Shown here: one piece after another, positions 7,421 through 14,582 of the stretch | Layout of the letters: the number at the start of each line of letters is the position of its first letter | Numbering within the stretch: position 1 is the stretch's first letter | DNA from: Turneriella parva DSM 21527 | GTDB lineage: Bacteria; Spirochaetota; Leptospiria; Turneriellales; Turneriellaceae | Reading direction: 5' to 3' | Length of the DNA: 25,287 nt | NCBI RefSeq assembly: GCF_000266885.1 | Contig: NC_018021.1 | Coordinates: forward strand, 1 to 25,287 | Program-made: the position numbers and the translations under genes | Notes under the pieces: generated by a model | Seen by the model: the letters and a program-made list of their open reading frames with translations, nothing else | What the model was told of the DNA's origin: nothing | Database searches by the model: none

Positions 7421-7436
7421 TGTCGGATATCCGACA
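7421..7436. repeat. Candidate parS site 2
   Basis: TGTCGGATATCCGACA is a perfect 16-bp palindrome. Centre-to-centre distance is 116 bp from site 1 and 39 bp to site 3. It is preceded by TCGAA, a flank nearly shared with site 3. It differs from the widespread chromosomal parS TGTTTCACGTGAAACA but keeps the TGT...ACA frame. Confidence 0.75.
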
Positions 7437-7459
7437 CTCAAAAGCGCAAAAGCTCGAAG

Positions 7460-7475
7460 TGTCGGATATCCGACA
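7460..7475. repeat. Candidate parS site 3, next to the parA start
   Basis: Perfect palindrome identical to site 2, ending 3 bp before the ATG at 7479. Binding here would cover the parA translation start, so this copy may also serve as an autoregulatory operator. Confidence 0.75.
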
Positions 7476-7478
7476 TTC

Positions 7479-8294
7479 ATGCGCGGCCGCATGAATGCGC
7501 TTGACGCATGGAGTAATCGCGCCCACCTGAACAAAGTGGGCGCCGATGTTATTGCAATTGCCAACCAAAAAGGTGGCGAAGGAAAGACGACAACATCGAT
7601 TAATCTCGCGCACGGGCTCTCGCTCGCCGGCAAGCGCACGCTGCTCGTCGACATGGACCCCCAGGGCAACAGCTCGGGAATCTTTACTGATATCGATAGC
7701 CTCACGAAAACCGTCGCAGACCTCTTCACCAAAAAATACACCGCTCAAGAAATTATCGTTTCAACGCGCTACGAAAAGCTCGATATTTTGCCGGCAAAGA
7801 TCAGCCTCGCAGAAGTTGAGCTCAGCACGCTGAATGTTGACGCCCCTTATGTCATGCGCGATGCGCTGGAGAGCGTTAAAGACAAGTACGACGCCGTGGT
7901 GATCGATTGCCCGCCCAGCCTTTCAATATTTACCATTAACGCGCTCGGCTCGGCGGGTTTTGTTGTCATACCACTTCAGGCAGAGAAATTCAGCATTGAC
8001 GGCATCAAAGGTTTGCAGGGCACAATAGAGGGTATTAAGCGGCGCATAAATCCAGAGCTGAAGATTCTGGGCGCGCTCATCACTCAACTCAAGAGCAATA
8101 CCGTTCTGACCAAGACCATATTGCCAGTAATACAGAACTACTTTCCTGTTTTTAACACCTCTATTTCGACTGGTGTCGCAGTGGGGGAGAGCCACCTGTC
8201 GCGCCGCTCATTGCTCGACTACAACTCGGGCGTGAAGCAGGCCAAAGAATATATGGCGTTCGTCAAAGAAGTGCTCGATGGCATCAAAAAGTAA
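7479..8294 (+). CDS. parA: ParA/Soj-type partition ATPase
   Basis: This is the ATPase of a ParABS DNA-segregation system, which forms gradients on the nucleoid that move ParB-parS complexes. The deviant Walker A KGGEGKTT is at 31-38 (271-aa version), then DMDPQGNSS, and DCPPSL as Walker B. There is no N-terminal helix-turn-helix, so it is Soj/type Ib-like and not P1 ParA-like. The open frame extends upstream to 7242, but that part crosses the parS-like sites and is not protein-like. I choose ATG 7479; ATG 7491 is nearly as good. Neither has a clear ribosome site. It overlaps parB by 17 bp, giving a tight operon, and is probably autoregulated through the palindromes. Confidence 0.93.
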   Translation: MRGRMNALDAWSNRAHLNKVGADVIAIANQKGGEGKTTTSINLAHGLSLAGKRTLLVDMDPQGNSSGIFTDIDSLTKTVADLFTKKYTAQEIIVSTRYEKLDILPAKISLAEVELSTLNVDAPYVMRDALESVKDKYDAVVIDCPPSLSIFTINALGSAGFVVIPLQAEKFSIDGIKGLQGTIEGIKRRINPELKILGALITQLKSNTVLTKTILPVIQNYFPVFNTSISTGVAVGESHLSRRSLLDYNSGVKQAKEYMAFVKEVLDGIKK

Positions 8295-9114
8295 AAAACT
8301 CGGCTTCGCCGCCGATATTTTCGAGCAAGACATCGAAGGCATCATTCGCAAGATTCGGTTGGGCGAAATTCAGCCCTCCGCAGAGCAGCCGCGCACACGT
8401 TTTGACGAAACCATCACCGCACTCGCTGAATCGATTAAGACAGAAGGCCTCCTTCAGCCAATTGTTGTAACTAAAGAGGGAACACATTACAAAATAATCG
8501 CGGGCGAGCGCCGCTACCGCGCCGCAAAGCTGCTCGGCCTTGAAGAGATCGAGTGCCGCATCTTGCGAAAAAATGCGAAAGACACGTACCGGCTGGCAGT
8601 CATCGAAAACCTGCAGCGCGAAAACCTCGACCCAATCGACGAATCGCGCGCATTTCGCAGGCTAAAAACCGAGTACGGCCACACCGATGCTGAACTCGCG
8701 CAGATTGTTGGCAAATCACGCAATTATGTCAGCGAGATACTTTCGGTAGCTGAAATTCCCAGCTCTTGGATAGACCGGGCGAAAAACGCCGGCATCGAGT
8801 CGAAAAACCTGTTCATTCAATTTGCGCAGGCCGTTAAATCGGGCTCTGCAGAACAGTTCATCACGGCGTTCTCATCGGGCAACCTGACGACAGTCGCATC
8901 GGCCAAACAATTTAACCGAGCAAACAAACCAGACGTGCAGCCGAAGCGCCCGGCAGCAACTGGCGCGCCTGCCGAGGTCTCATGCTCGAGCGAGCAATCT
9001 GGCCGCACGGCAAAATTCACGATCACGGTGCAGGCGGGCCAGGCGCTTCCATCGGGAAAAGTGAAAGCGCTTGAGTCTGCGCTGGTAGAAATAATAAAAC
9101 GCCAATTGAAGTAG
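8278..9114 (+). CDS. parB: ParB/Spo0J-type centromere-binding CTPase
   Basis: The 278-aa protein binds parS, loads as a CTP-dependent DNA clamp and spreads. The N-terminal domain contains the CTP-binding motif GERRYRAAK at 76-84 and ENLQRENLDPIDE at 110-122. A helix-turn-helix follows (about 134-160, TDAELAQIVGKSRNYVSEIL). A basic, Pro/Ala-rich linker (about 220-245) leads to a C-terminal dimerisation segment ending in ALVEIIKRQLK. Box II and III are intact, so it should be functional. The start ATG lies inside the end of parA in another frame, a sign of coupled translation. The recognition helix presumably matches the TGTCGGATATCCGACA palindromes and not the canonical parS, which is testable. 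Confidence 0.93.
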   Translation: MASKSKKLGFAADIFEQDIEGIIRKIRLGEIQPSAEQPRTRFDETITALAESIKTEGLLQPIVVTKEGTHYKIIAGERRYRAAKLLGLEEIECRILRKNAKDTYRLAVIENLQRENLDPIDESRAFRRLKTEYGHTDAELAQIVGKSRNYVSEILSVAEIPSSWIDRAKNAGIESKNLFIQFAQAVKSGSAEQFITAFSSGNLTTVASAKQFNRANKPDVQPKRPAATGAPAEVSCSSEQSGRTAKFTITVQAGQALPSGKVKALESALVEIIKRQLK

Positions 9115-9148
9115 CGGCATACTGAAGCCGTTATCTGCGCGAAAAGGG

Positions 9149-9177
9149 TTGACAACCAAGGATTATGTCACATTATT
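9149..9177 (+). promoter_or_regulatory. Candidate sigma-70 promoter for the rep leader
   Basis: TTGACA (9149-9154) is followed by CATTAT after 16 nt (9171-9176), or ATTATT after 17 nt. Transcription would begin near 9184 and give a leader of about 205 nt before the initiator gene. The motif TTGACAAC recurs in the leader as TGACAACC at 9250-9257, and inverted at 9348-9355. Confidence 0.55.
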
Positions 9178-9197
9178 GTGATGAAGACAAGGGCTTG

Positions 9198-9234
9198 TTG
9201 GATTCTTGCGCAAAAAAAATAAAATAGCGCCAAT
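9198..9234 (+). other. AT-loop hairpin in the rep leader
   Basis: GATT and GCGC on the left pair with GCGC and AATC on the right, separated by an A-rich loop (AAAAAAAATAAAATA). This could fold in the leader RNA, or the A/T stretch could serve as a DNA-unwinding element. The assignment is uncertain. Confidence 0.3.
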
Positions 9235-9268
9235 CCCGCGTTTTCAACTGACAACCTTTGGTTTTGGG

Positions 9269-9320
9269 TAAAAAAAAGGGCATGTTGCCATGCCCGAAAT
9301 TCCAAAGGGAACTTGTTGGA
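9269..9320 (-). ncRNA. Predicted antisense (counter-transcribed) RNA against the rep leader
   Basis: A minus-strand promoter (9327-9355) predicts a start near 9320, and the intrinsic terminator at 9270-9295 predicts the end. This yields an RNA of about 50 nt, with a small stem (TTCC/GGAA) and the GNRA terminator hairpin. It is fully complementary to the rep leader across the ribosome site AAAGGGA (9304-9310) of a leader ORF. By analogy with CopA of plasmid R1, it would limit synthesis of the initiator. The ends are inferred from signals only. Confidence 0.5.
9270..9295 (-). terminator. Intrinsic terminator on the minus strand inside the rep leader
   Basis: Read on the minus strand, GGGCATG, a GCAA tetraloop and CATGCCC form a perfect 7-bp GNRA hairpin followed directly by eight T residues. 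This is a strong Rho-independent terminator. No minus-strand protein gene precedes it, so it most likely ends a short antisense transcript. Confidence 0.75.
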
Positions 9321-9350
9321 TGATGAGACATAATCATGCGCCAACAAGTT
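9310..9350. repeat. Inverted repeat spanning the antisense promoter
   Basis: AACTTGTTGG (9310-9319) pairs perfectly with CCAACAAGTT (9341-9350). The stem continues inward as ATGAT/ATCAT with a 3-nt bulge (GCG). It overlaps the -10 and spacer of the minus-strand promoter and the start of the leader ORF, so it may be an operator for a copy-control repressor or an RNA structure. A further copy of CTTGTTGGA is at 9194-9202. Confidence 0.7.
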
Positions 9351-9415
9351 GTCAAACAAAATTTGATTATTTTCGGTCAGGCGAGGGGAGATGGACGCAA
9401 ACAATATGTACCTAG
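9320..9415 (+). CDS. Possible 31-aa leader peptide overlapping the rep start
   Basis: The frame starts with two tandem ATG codons and encodes MMRHNHAPTSCQTKFDYFRS and 11 further residues, ending TAG at 9413-9415. It has a reasonable ribosome site, AAAGGGA at 9304-9310, 9 nt upstream. Its stop lies 24 nt inside the initiator gene (ATG 9391), in another frame, which would allow translational coupling. The predicted antisense RNA covers its ribosome site. This layout resembles the tap/repA leader of IncFII plasmids, though no sequence similarity is claimed. A 13-codon frame (9282-9323) ends ATGA at this start. The peptide itself is probably unimportant. Confidence 0.35.
   Translation: MMRHNHAPTSCQTKFDYFRSGEGRWTQTICT
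9327..9355 (-). promoter_or_regulatory. Minus-strand promoter for the antisense RNA
   Basis: On the minus strand TTGACA (complement of 9350-9355) is followed after 17 nt by TATGTC (complement of 9327-9332). With 16-nt spacing TGATTATGT gives an extended -10. The -35 is a perfect consensus. It faces the rep promoter and points at the terminator at 9270-9295. Confidence 0.55.
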
Positions 9416-10296
9416 CGATTATGTCCGATATTTTGGACAGCGGCACATGGGCGCAGCTTGGGCCTGCAGCCAAAGCTCTCTATCCGGTGCTGTGCAAATT
9501 CAGCAACCACACATTCAAGCCTGTGTGGCCAGGCACGGACGAACTCTTGCGCCTCACGGGGTTTAAGACAAAAAAGTCGCTGCAAGAAGCAAAGCGTGAG
9601 CTCATCAAAACGGGGTTAATCCACGTCGTGGCGGGAACAGGCCGCACACCGTCACATTACTATTTTCGCTTCGATTACCGCGGCAGCCGGGTGGATATCG
9701 AGGCACACCGGGCGAACACCGCATCACGCAGAGGGATACAAGAATCGCCCCCTGAGAGATACATCGATACCCCACAGGGGGCGGCTGCAGTAGCCCCGAA
9801 CCATATCAATATCCACATTAACAAACTCACACAAACCACAACCAATAACAACCCTGACTTGTCGTCGTTGCTGAATGAATTTTTTGGCTCTGGGCAAAAG
9901 CGCGGGGACTACAAAGAGCGGCTCGTGCAAGAAATGCTCGAAAAATATGGCTCGCTCGAGGTTGGCGAGGCGGTGCGAATCGCGATCAGCCGGGGTAAAG
10001 ACGGCGACATTCGTTTTCTCGAAGGCATTCTGAAAAACCGCGATGCGAAAAAGCCGGTTGCGGCGCCGGGCGGCGATGGGGATTTTTCATTCAACGCGCT
10101 GCCGCCTGCGCTCAAAATCTGGCAAGACCACCTTGAGCCCATGGGGCGATTTGGCTCTACCTGGTATTTCAAGGCTCTGTCTGAAGTTTCGGCAACATTT
10201 GTTGAAGAGCAGTTTAAGCGTGCAGGCCTGCAGATCAAGATATTGAAGGGTTCGTCGCCGGCTGCATCAGAGCAGGGTTTCGCTGCTGCAAATTGA
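9391..10296 (+). CDS. Winged-helix protein, putative replication initiator
   Basis: The 301-aa protein follows parAB in the same direction. Residues about 20-95 form a winged helix (LGPAAKALYPVLCKFSNH, then DELLRLTGFKTKKSLQEAKR and IHVVAGTGRTPSHYYFRF), resembling helix-turn-helix domains of phage and plasmid replication proteins. A Pro/Asn/Thr-rich linker (about 115-155) leads to a helical C-terminal region (160-215, LVQEMLEKYGSLEVGEAVRI) and a last domain (235-290). The ATG at 9391 is preceded by GAGGGGAG. The long structured leader with opposing transcription is what one expects of a copy-controlled initiator. No nuclease or helicase motif is visible. A regulator or phage-derived protein is the alternative. 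Confidence 0.6.
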   Translation: MDANNMYLAIMSDILDSGTWAQLGPAAKALYPVLCKFSNHTFKPVWPGTDELLRLTGFKTKKSLQEAKRELIKTGLIHVVAGTGRTPSHYYFRFDYRGSRVDIEAHRANTASRRGIQESPPERYIDTPQGAAAVAPNHINIHINKLTQTTTNNNPDLSSLLNEFFGSGQKRGDYKERLVQEMLEKYGSLEVGEAVRIAISRGKDGDIRFLEGILKNRDAKKPVAAPGGDGDFSFNALPPALKIWQDHLEPMGRFGSTWYFKALSEVSATFVEEQFKRAGLQIKILKGSSPAASEQGFAAAN

Positions 10297-10394
10297 TCGT
10301 TTTCAGGCCAATAAATTGATTGAAACACTATTCAGGCTTTCATCATGGGGCAAATATTTCGGCGATCGCTGATCGTACTTAAAGAGGGGGCTTT

Positions 10395-11003
10395 ATGCCA
10401 TTGATGCTTTACACAGTTGTTTTCTTTTTTCTACTTTGTCTTTTCGGATTGTTTTGGTATCTGCAAAGCGGGTCACCTGTACGCGACGCGTACGTCTCGC
10501 CGCTCTTTGGCGACCATGAAAAAAATCTGACAACCGAAGATCTGTCACTGCTGCTTGGCCTGAAGCGTATTGAGCATCTTGCCGATCGCGGCCGCTGGCT
10601 GCTCTTCATTTCGGTTTTGCTGCTGGTCATTGAATTTTTTGCCGTACTCGCGATGCTGATCGAAAGCCGTGGACAGATGTACGTGGTCAGCGCTGTGAAT
10701 CACGGTTACGTGATCGGCGGGTTCATCTATCTTTTGGTTTCGGTACTTGCTGTGATTTTTTCGGTGCGACTGGTGTCGGCAGAAAAATCTCTCTCGATTG
10801 CAAATCCGTTCGAGCGCATTGAGGCGTGGGAACATAAGGTTATTCAGGCAGACGCAGAGCAGAAAAAGCGCATCGTGCTTTATCTAAACCAGGAATCGGG
10901 CAGGCTTGAAGGTTACTTTGCATTTGTTTTTGGTTTGGTAGGTTGCGGCGTGACCTTGCTCATGATCTGGGTTGCAAGCTGGCTCACCCAGTTCGTGCGC
11001 TAA
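10395..11003 (+). CDS. Four-helix membrane protein of unknown function
   Basis: I do not recognise a family. The 202-aa protein has four hydrophobic segments: about 5-23 (LYTVVFFFLLCLFGLFWYL), 72-93 (LLFISVLLLVIEFFAVLAML), 110-132 (VIGGFIYLLVSVLAVIFSV) and 178-200. Charged loops lie between, including RDAYVSPLFGDHEKNLTTED after the first segment and an Arg/Lys/Gln-rich stretch (about 140-165) before the last. It should sit in the inner membrane. The ATG at 10395 has a good ribosome site (GAGGGGG at 10384-10390). It is separated from the initiator gene by 98 bp without a recognisable terminator. The fibre-like gene starts 10 bp after its stop, so the two may form an operon. Confidence 0.75.
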   Translation: MPLMLYTVVFFFLLCLFGLFWYLQSGSPVRDAYVSPLFGDHEKNLTTEDLSLLLGLKRIEHLADRGRWLLFISVLLLVIEFFAVLAMLIESRGQMYVVSAVNHGYVIGGFIYLLVSVLAVIFSVRLVSAEKSLSIANPFERIEAWEHKVIQADAEQKKRIVLYLNQESGRLEGYFAFVFGLVGCGVTLLMIWVASWLTQFVR

Positions 11004-11013
11004 TCTCTCTTTG

Positions 11014-13407
11014 ATGGATATCACCCGTTCACGCAGCGCGACCGCTGCGCAGGTTCGATCGCTTTCGCCGTCGCTGAAAGTCTTAAGCCAGGGCGGCTCG
11101 GTCAGCTTTCAGATTGAACGCACTGCGCCACACTGCAGCGCCGTTGTTGAATATGATTCACCCGCCTGGCTGAATCGTCTGCAGTTTGAATCTTCGCTGC
11201 ATGTTCTGGCGGATATAGCATGGTCAGATGACGGCGTGCATTTCTTTCGGGTGCACGGTGTTCGGCACGAAAGCCGAGGCGACACGCGGGAGTTTTATTT
11301 TCCGCTAACCGTTGCAAAATTTTTGCAGGTACACTTTTATCAAGAAGGTGGCCCGGTGCATGCAAGCGAGCTGCGCAATTTTCAGACAAAATTTCATTCT
11401 CAGGTTCAGCTGAAGGCCTCTTCAGAATCTGACCGGCTATGGACTGCTGCGAACCTCGTTGATCGGCGTGAAGACTATGGTTGGGCTTCGGTCATTCGTG
11501 AAAAAAACGAGCCAGAAGAAGTGCAACTCGATTTCGGCGGCCTGTACTTTATCGATGGCGTGCAGATGAAGGCCGTGGCTGACGAACTGAATTATTTTCC
11601 GTCAGCATTTCAAATTCAGTTGTCTGAAGATGGCAACTTGTGGCAGACCTTGCATAGCGAAGACCATTTTTTTACGGCTTCTGCCTGCTGGAACGCCTGG
11701 AGCTTTAACCCCACACGGGCCCGATGGGTAAAGATTGCGATCAACAAGTCTGCCCATTATAAAAAAGGCGAATACCAGTCGAAAATTCTTGATATTGCCG
11801 TTTCAGGCGTCGCCGCCCGCTGGATTCAAAACGACCAGCAGGCGCCGGCTTCGTTGCGCATGGCGAGCGAGAACGTACCGGGTGCAGTGTTGCTCGCGGG
11901 TAACGGCATTGCAGCCCCGAGTCGCGTTATTCAGAGCGATGACTCAAGGCTGCGCAATGCCAGCACTGAGTACCGTGGCATCATGCAGTTTGCGCGCGAC
12001 AATGAAGTCTCGCAAGAGAAGGCAGTGCAGGCCAACGATTCGCGGCTCAAGGCGGCGACGACGCTCGCGCCGGGCATCGTGCAGCTGGCAAAAAACGGAG
12101 AGGTCAGGGCAGGGGCAGCCGTGCAGGCAGACGATACTCGCCTTGCCCGTACATCTACCGAAGCACCGGGCATTGTGCAGCTCGCGAATGACCGTGAGTC
12201 GCGTTCAGGTGTCGCGGTACAGGGCAGCGACTCGCGCCTGAAAGGTGCGTCAACCGACGCAGCCGGTATCGTGACGCTCGCGCAAGATGGCGAGGTGGCA
12301 GCGGGCAAAGCGGTGCAGGCCAACGATTCGCGGCTGCGGCTTGCGACACAGGCCTGGCCTGGTATTGTATTGCTGGCGCAGGCAGGTGAAATCGCCAGCG
12401 CGAAGGCCGTCGCCGCTGACGACCCGAGGTTGATAGAAGCGGACGAGTCGCACAAGGGCAGGGTGCAGCTCGCGCGCCACGGCGAGGTGATCGAGAAACG
12501 GGCGGTTCAGGCCAATGATCCCCGTCTGGCAACTGCTACCGAAGAAAATCGCGGTATTGTGCAGTTTTCACGCAATGGTGTTGCGACACCTGGTCAGGCA
12601 GTGCAGGCAACCGACAGCAGGTTGACCGATGCGCGCAGGCCATTGGCGCACGCGCACGAAGAGTATGCGAAAACAATCCACGAATTCTCGCAGCACACGG
12701 GCAATCTACAGGTTAAGCGCTCGGGAAAAACAGCGCTGCCCGAAGGGTTTAATGCTATAGCAGATATTAATATCCCACTGGTTATTGAGAACACCGAAGG
12801 GGTTGCTGCCAGTTTCAATGGCGGCTCGGTGCATGCGGCCGAGACAACGGCGAGTTTTCATGTCTCTCAGACCGATAGCGCGATACAGGCGGCGTCGCGC
12901 GACAAGGCTGCGGCGACGCTGGTTTCAGCGAATGCTTATGCGCTACACCTGCCGCGCTCAGCGCTTGGCGTGAAATCATCAGAAAAGGCGCTGCACGCAG
13001 AAGGGCGGGTATTGGTCGAAGGTGCTGTTACCATTCAAGGCGCGCAGAGCGTCGTTGTCTCTCTGCCGCGGGCTTCAAACGAGGCCTTCGTTGAAGGCGA
13101 TCTGCTGACGATCGAAAACGGAGTTGCCGCGAAAATGCGCCAGGACGCGCAGGTCTGCGTCGGCGTTTTCACCAAGACAGCCGGTCTTTCGCTCGAGAGC
13201 GCGAATGCTACCGTTCGCGCCGCAGTTTCTGGAATCGTCAGCCTGCGCGTTTTTGGCCAGGTTAAGGCTGGCGACCGGCTGGTCTTGAATTCGGGCCAAC
13301 CGGGAACCTGCCGAGTTGCGCAGGGGCAAGAAAAGATCGTCGCGATCGCGCTCGAAGCAGTGCAGCAAGACCGCGAGAAACCCGTAATGAGCATTCTCGT
13401 CCGGTGA
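11014..13407 (+). CDS. Tail-fibre-like repeat protein with discoidin-like N-terminal domains
   Basis: The roughly 797-aa protein starts at ATG 11014; the open frame runs from TTG 10972 but that overlaps the preceding gene. Two beta-rich modules (about 1-125 and 130-280) look like F5/8 type C (discoidin) carbohydrate-binding domains, the second with YFIDGVQMKAVADELNYFPS and RWVKIAI. Residues 289-544 are eight exact-length 32-residue repeats with consensus PGIVQLAxxGEVxxGxAVQA, then NDSRLxxAT. This form is typical of phage tail-fibre repeats. A stretch DARRPLAHAHEEY follows, as in fibres. The C-terminus (about 690-797) is beta-rich (GQVKAGDRLVLNSGQPG). No signal peptide is visible. It could be a fibre or adhesin, possibly displayed by a phage-like particle. 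It is coupled to mtnB by a GTGA overlap. Confidence 0.75.
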   Translation: MDITRSRSATAAQVRSLSPSLKVLSQGGSVSFQIERTAPHCSAVVEYDSPAWLNRLQFESSLHVLADIAWSDDGVHFFRVHGVRHESRGDTREFYFPLTVAKFLQVHFYQEGGPVHASELRNFQTKFHSQVQLKASSESDRLWTAANLVDRREDYGWASVIREKNEPEEVQLDFGGLYFIDGVQMKAVADELNYFPSAFQIQLSEDGNLWQTLHSEDHFFTASACWNAWSFNPTRARWVKIAINKSAHYKKGEYQSKILDIAVSGVAARWIQNDQQAPASLRMASENVPGAVLLAGNGIAAPSRVIQSDDSRLRNASTEYRGIMQFARDNEVSQEKAVQANDSRLKAATTLAPGIVQLAKNGEVRAGAAVQADDTRLARTSTEAPGIVQLANDRESRSGVAVQGSDSRLKGASTDAAGIVTLAQDGEVAAGKAVQANDSRLRLATQAWPGIVLLAQAGEIASAKAVAADDPRLIEADESHKGRVQLARHGEVIEKRAVQANDPRLATATEENRGIVQFSRNGVATPGQAVQATDSRLTDARRPLAHAHEEYAKTIHEFSQHTGNLQVKRSGKTALPEGFNAIADINIPLVIENTEGVAASFNGGSVHAAETTASFHVSQTDSAIQAASRDKAAATLVSANAYALHLPRSALGVKSSEKALHAEGRVLVEGAVTIQGAQSVVVSLPRASNEAFVEGDLLTIENGVAAKMRQDAQVCVGVFTKTAGLSLESANATVRAAVSGIVSLRVFGQVKAGDRLVLNSGQPGTCRVAQGQEKIVAIALEAVQQDREKPVMSILVR
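11878..12645 (+). repeat. Eight tandem 96-bp (32-codon) coding repeats
   Basis: Eight in-frame units of exactly 96 bp each. The protein consensus is (P/R)GIVQLAxxGEVxxGxAVQA followed by NDSRL. Units have diverged at DNA level and length is strictly kept, so selection on protein period is likely and recent slippage is not. Confidence 0.9.
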
Positions 13408-14042
13408 ACCAGGCAGATCTCGCATCGACTGTGGTCGCCCGCCAGCTTGCTGAGTGCGGCAATCTGTTTCACCGCTGGCAGTGGTCGCTTTCGACGAGCA
13501 GCAACTATTCGGCGCTGCTGCCCGATTCGGTGGTAGCGATTTCACGCTCGGGCGTTGATAAGCAGTTTATGACTGCGAATGATTTTCTCGCTGTCGATCT
13601 GCATGGCGCTCCGCTGGCGAATTTCAAAGAGATCCGTCCCTCAGCTGAGACGGAGTTGCATTGCCATATTTACCGCAAGGCTCAGGGGCAAGCATTGCCA
13701 ATCGCTTCGGTGCTGCACACGCATTCAAAGTTTGCGGTATACTTTTCCCGGCGCTTTGCTGCCGAGGGGGTGGTGCGCTTCTCGGGCTTCGAAATGCAGA
13801 AAATTTTCGACGGTATCGACACTCATGACAGTTCAATCGAAGTGCCTATATTTGCCAATAGCCAAAAGATGAGTGATATTACAGAGAAATTCGACGCGTA
13901 CCTCGCCAAGAATGCCTGGCCCGCTGCCTATTTGATCGAGGGGCATGGTGTTTATGCCTGGGGCAAGTCGGTATACCATGCAAAACAAAAATTAGAGGCG
14001 CTAGAGCATCTGTTCGAGCAAAAGTACATGGAGGAGAAATAA
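13404..14042 (+). CDS. mtnB: Methylthioribulose-1-phosphate dehydratase
   Basis: This class II aldolase-fold zinc enzyme dehydrates 5-methylthioribulose-1-phosphate to 2,3-diketo-5-methylthiopentyl-1-phosphate in the methionine salvage pathway. In the 212-aa product the metal ligands are H105 and H107 (VLHTHSKF) and H181 (LIEGHGVYAWG). SLSTSSNYSA (28-37) and the Glu/His-rich ETELHCHIY segment are typical of MtnB and separate it from fuculose or ribulose phosphate aldolases. The start is GTG at 13404, overlapping the upstream stop as GTGA. The gene leads a compact mtnB-mtnD-mtnC operon. Genes for the first steps (mtnN, mtnK or mtnA) are not in this window. Confidence 0.92.
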   Translation: MNQADLASTVVARQLAECGNLFHRWQWSLSTSSNYSALLPDSVVAISRSGVDKQFMTANDFLAVDLHGAPLANFKEIRPSAETELHCHIYRKAQGQALPIASVLHTHSKFAVYFSRRFAAEGVVRFSGFEMQKIFDGIDTHDSSIEVPIFANSQKMSDITEKFDAYLAKNAWPAAYLIEGHGVYAWGKSVYHAKQKLEALEHLFEQKYMEEK

Positions 14043-14582
14043 ATGCAGAGCCAGTTAACGATTTGCCCTGAAGGCAATTCATCACAAAAAGAAGTCTATT
14101 CTGATTTCGAGACCATCAAGAAACACCTTGCGGCTGTTGGCATTGGCTATGAGCGCTGGGTTGCAGAGCAGCCTTTGGCGGCTGACGCTTCGCCCGAAGA
14201 AGTTGCGAAGGCCTACAAAACTTCGATCGACAAGATCATGCAGCAGGGTTACAAAACTTATGACGTGGTTTCGCTGCACCCCGATGCACCGCAGGCAAGT
14301 GAGGCGCGTAAAAAATTTATCGATGAGCATACGCACGGCGAAGACGAGGTGCGCTTCTTCGTCGATGGTTCAGGCATGTTTTACATTCACAAGGCCGGCA
14401 AGGTCTTCATGATGCTCTGTACCAAGGGAGACTTCATCAATTTGCCTGCAGGTACAACGCACTGGTTCGACATGGGCCCAAAGCCCTTTTTTAAGGCGAT
14501 TCGTGTTTTTAACAACCCCGAAGGCTGGGTGGCGACATTTACGGGCAGCGATATTTCGCAGAAGTTTCCGAAATACGAATAA
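14043..14582 (+). CDS. mtnD: Acireductone dioxygenase
   Basis: The 179-aa cupin oxidises acireductone to the 2-oxo acid precursor of methionine plus formate (iron form), or to an off-pathway product (nickel form). The four metal ligands are all visible: H96, H98 and E102 in EHTHGEDEVRF, and H140 in LPAGTTHWFDMG. The spacing and numbering match the well-studied Klebsiella enzyme. The ATG follows the mtnB stop directly (TAAATG), with GGAGGA just before it in the mtnB end. Full length, in the cytoplasm. It uses the product of mtnC, encoded next. Confidence 0.95.
   Translation: MQSQLTICPEGNSSQKEVYSDFETIKKHLAAVGIGYERWVAEQPLAADASPEEVAKAYKTSIDKIMQQGYKTYDVVSLHPDAPQASEARKKFIDEHTHGEDEVRFFVDGSGMFYIHKAGKVFMMLCTKGDFINLPAGTTHWFDMGPKPFFKAIRVFNNPEGWVATFTGSDISQKFPKYE

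Noticed and set aside
7242-7478. Upstream extension of the parA reading frame (79 extra residues)
   Set aside because: The extension runs through three palindromic sites and gives sequence unlike ParA proteins. The family start fits 7479 or 7491.
9168-9473. 101-aa minus-strand frame across the rep leader
   Set aside because: It crosses the intrinsic terminator and the rep start, has a non-protein-like composition, and is better explained by the structured leader.
9336-9566. 76-aa plus-strand frame overlapping the rep start
   Set aside because: It overlaps the initiator coding region by 176 bp in another frame and lacks a ribosome site. The shorter frame at 9320-9415 has a better one.
10362-10369. 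GCGATCGC palindrome
   Set aside because: A single 8-bp occurrence with no copies at regular spacing, expected by chance in GC-moderate DNA.
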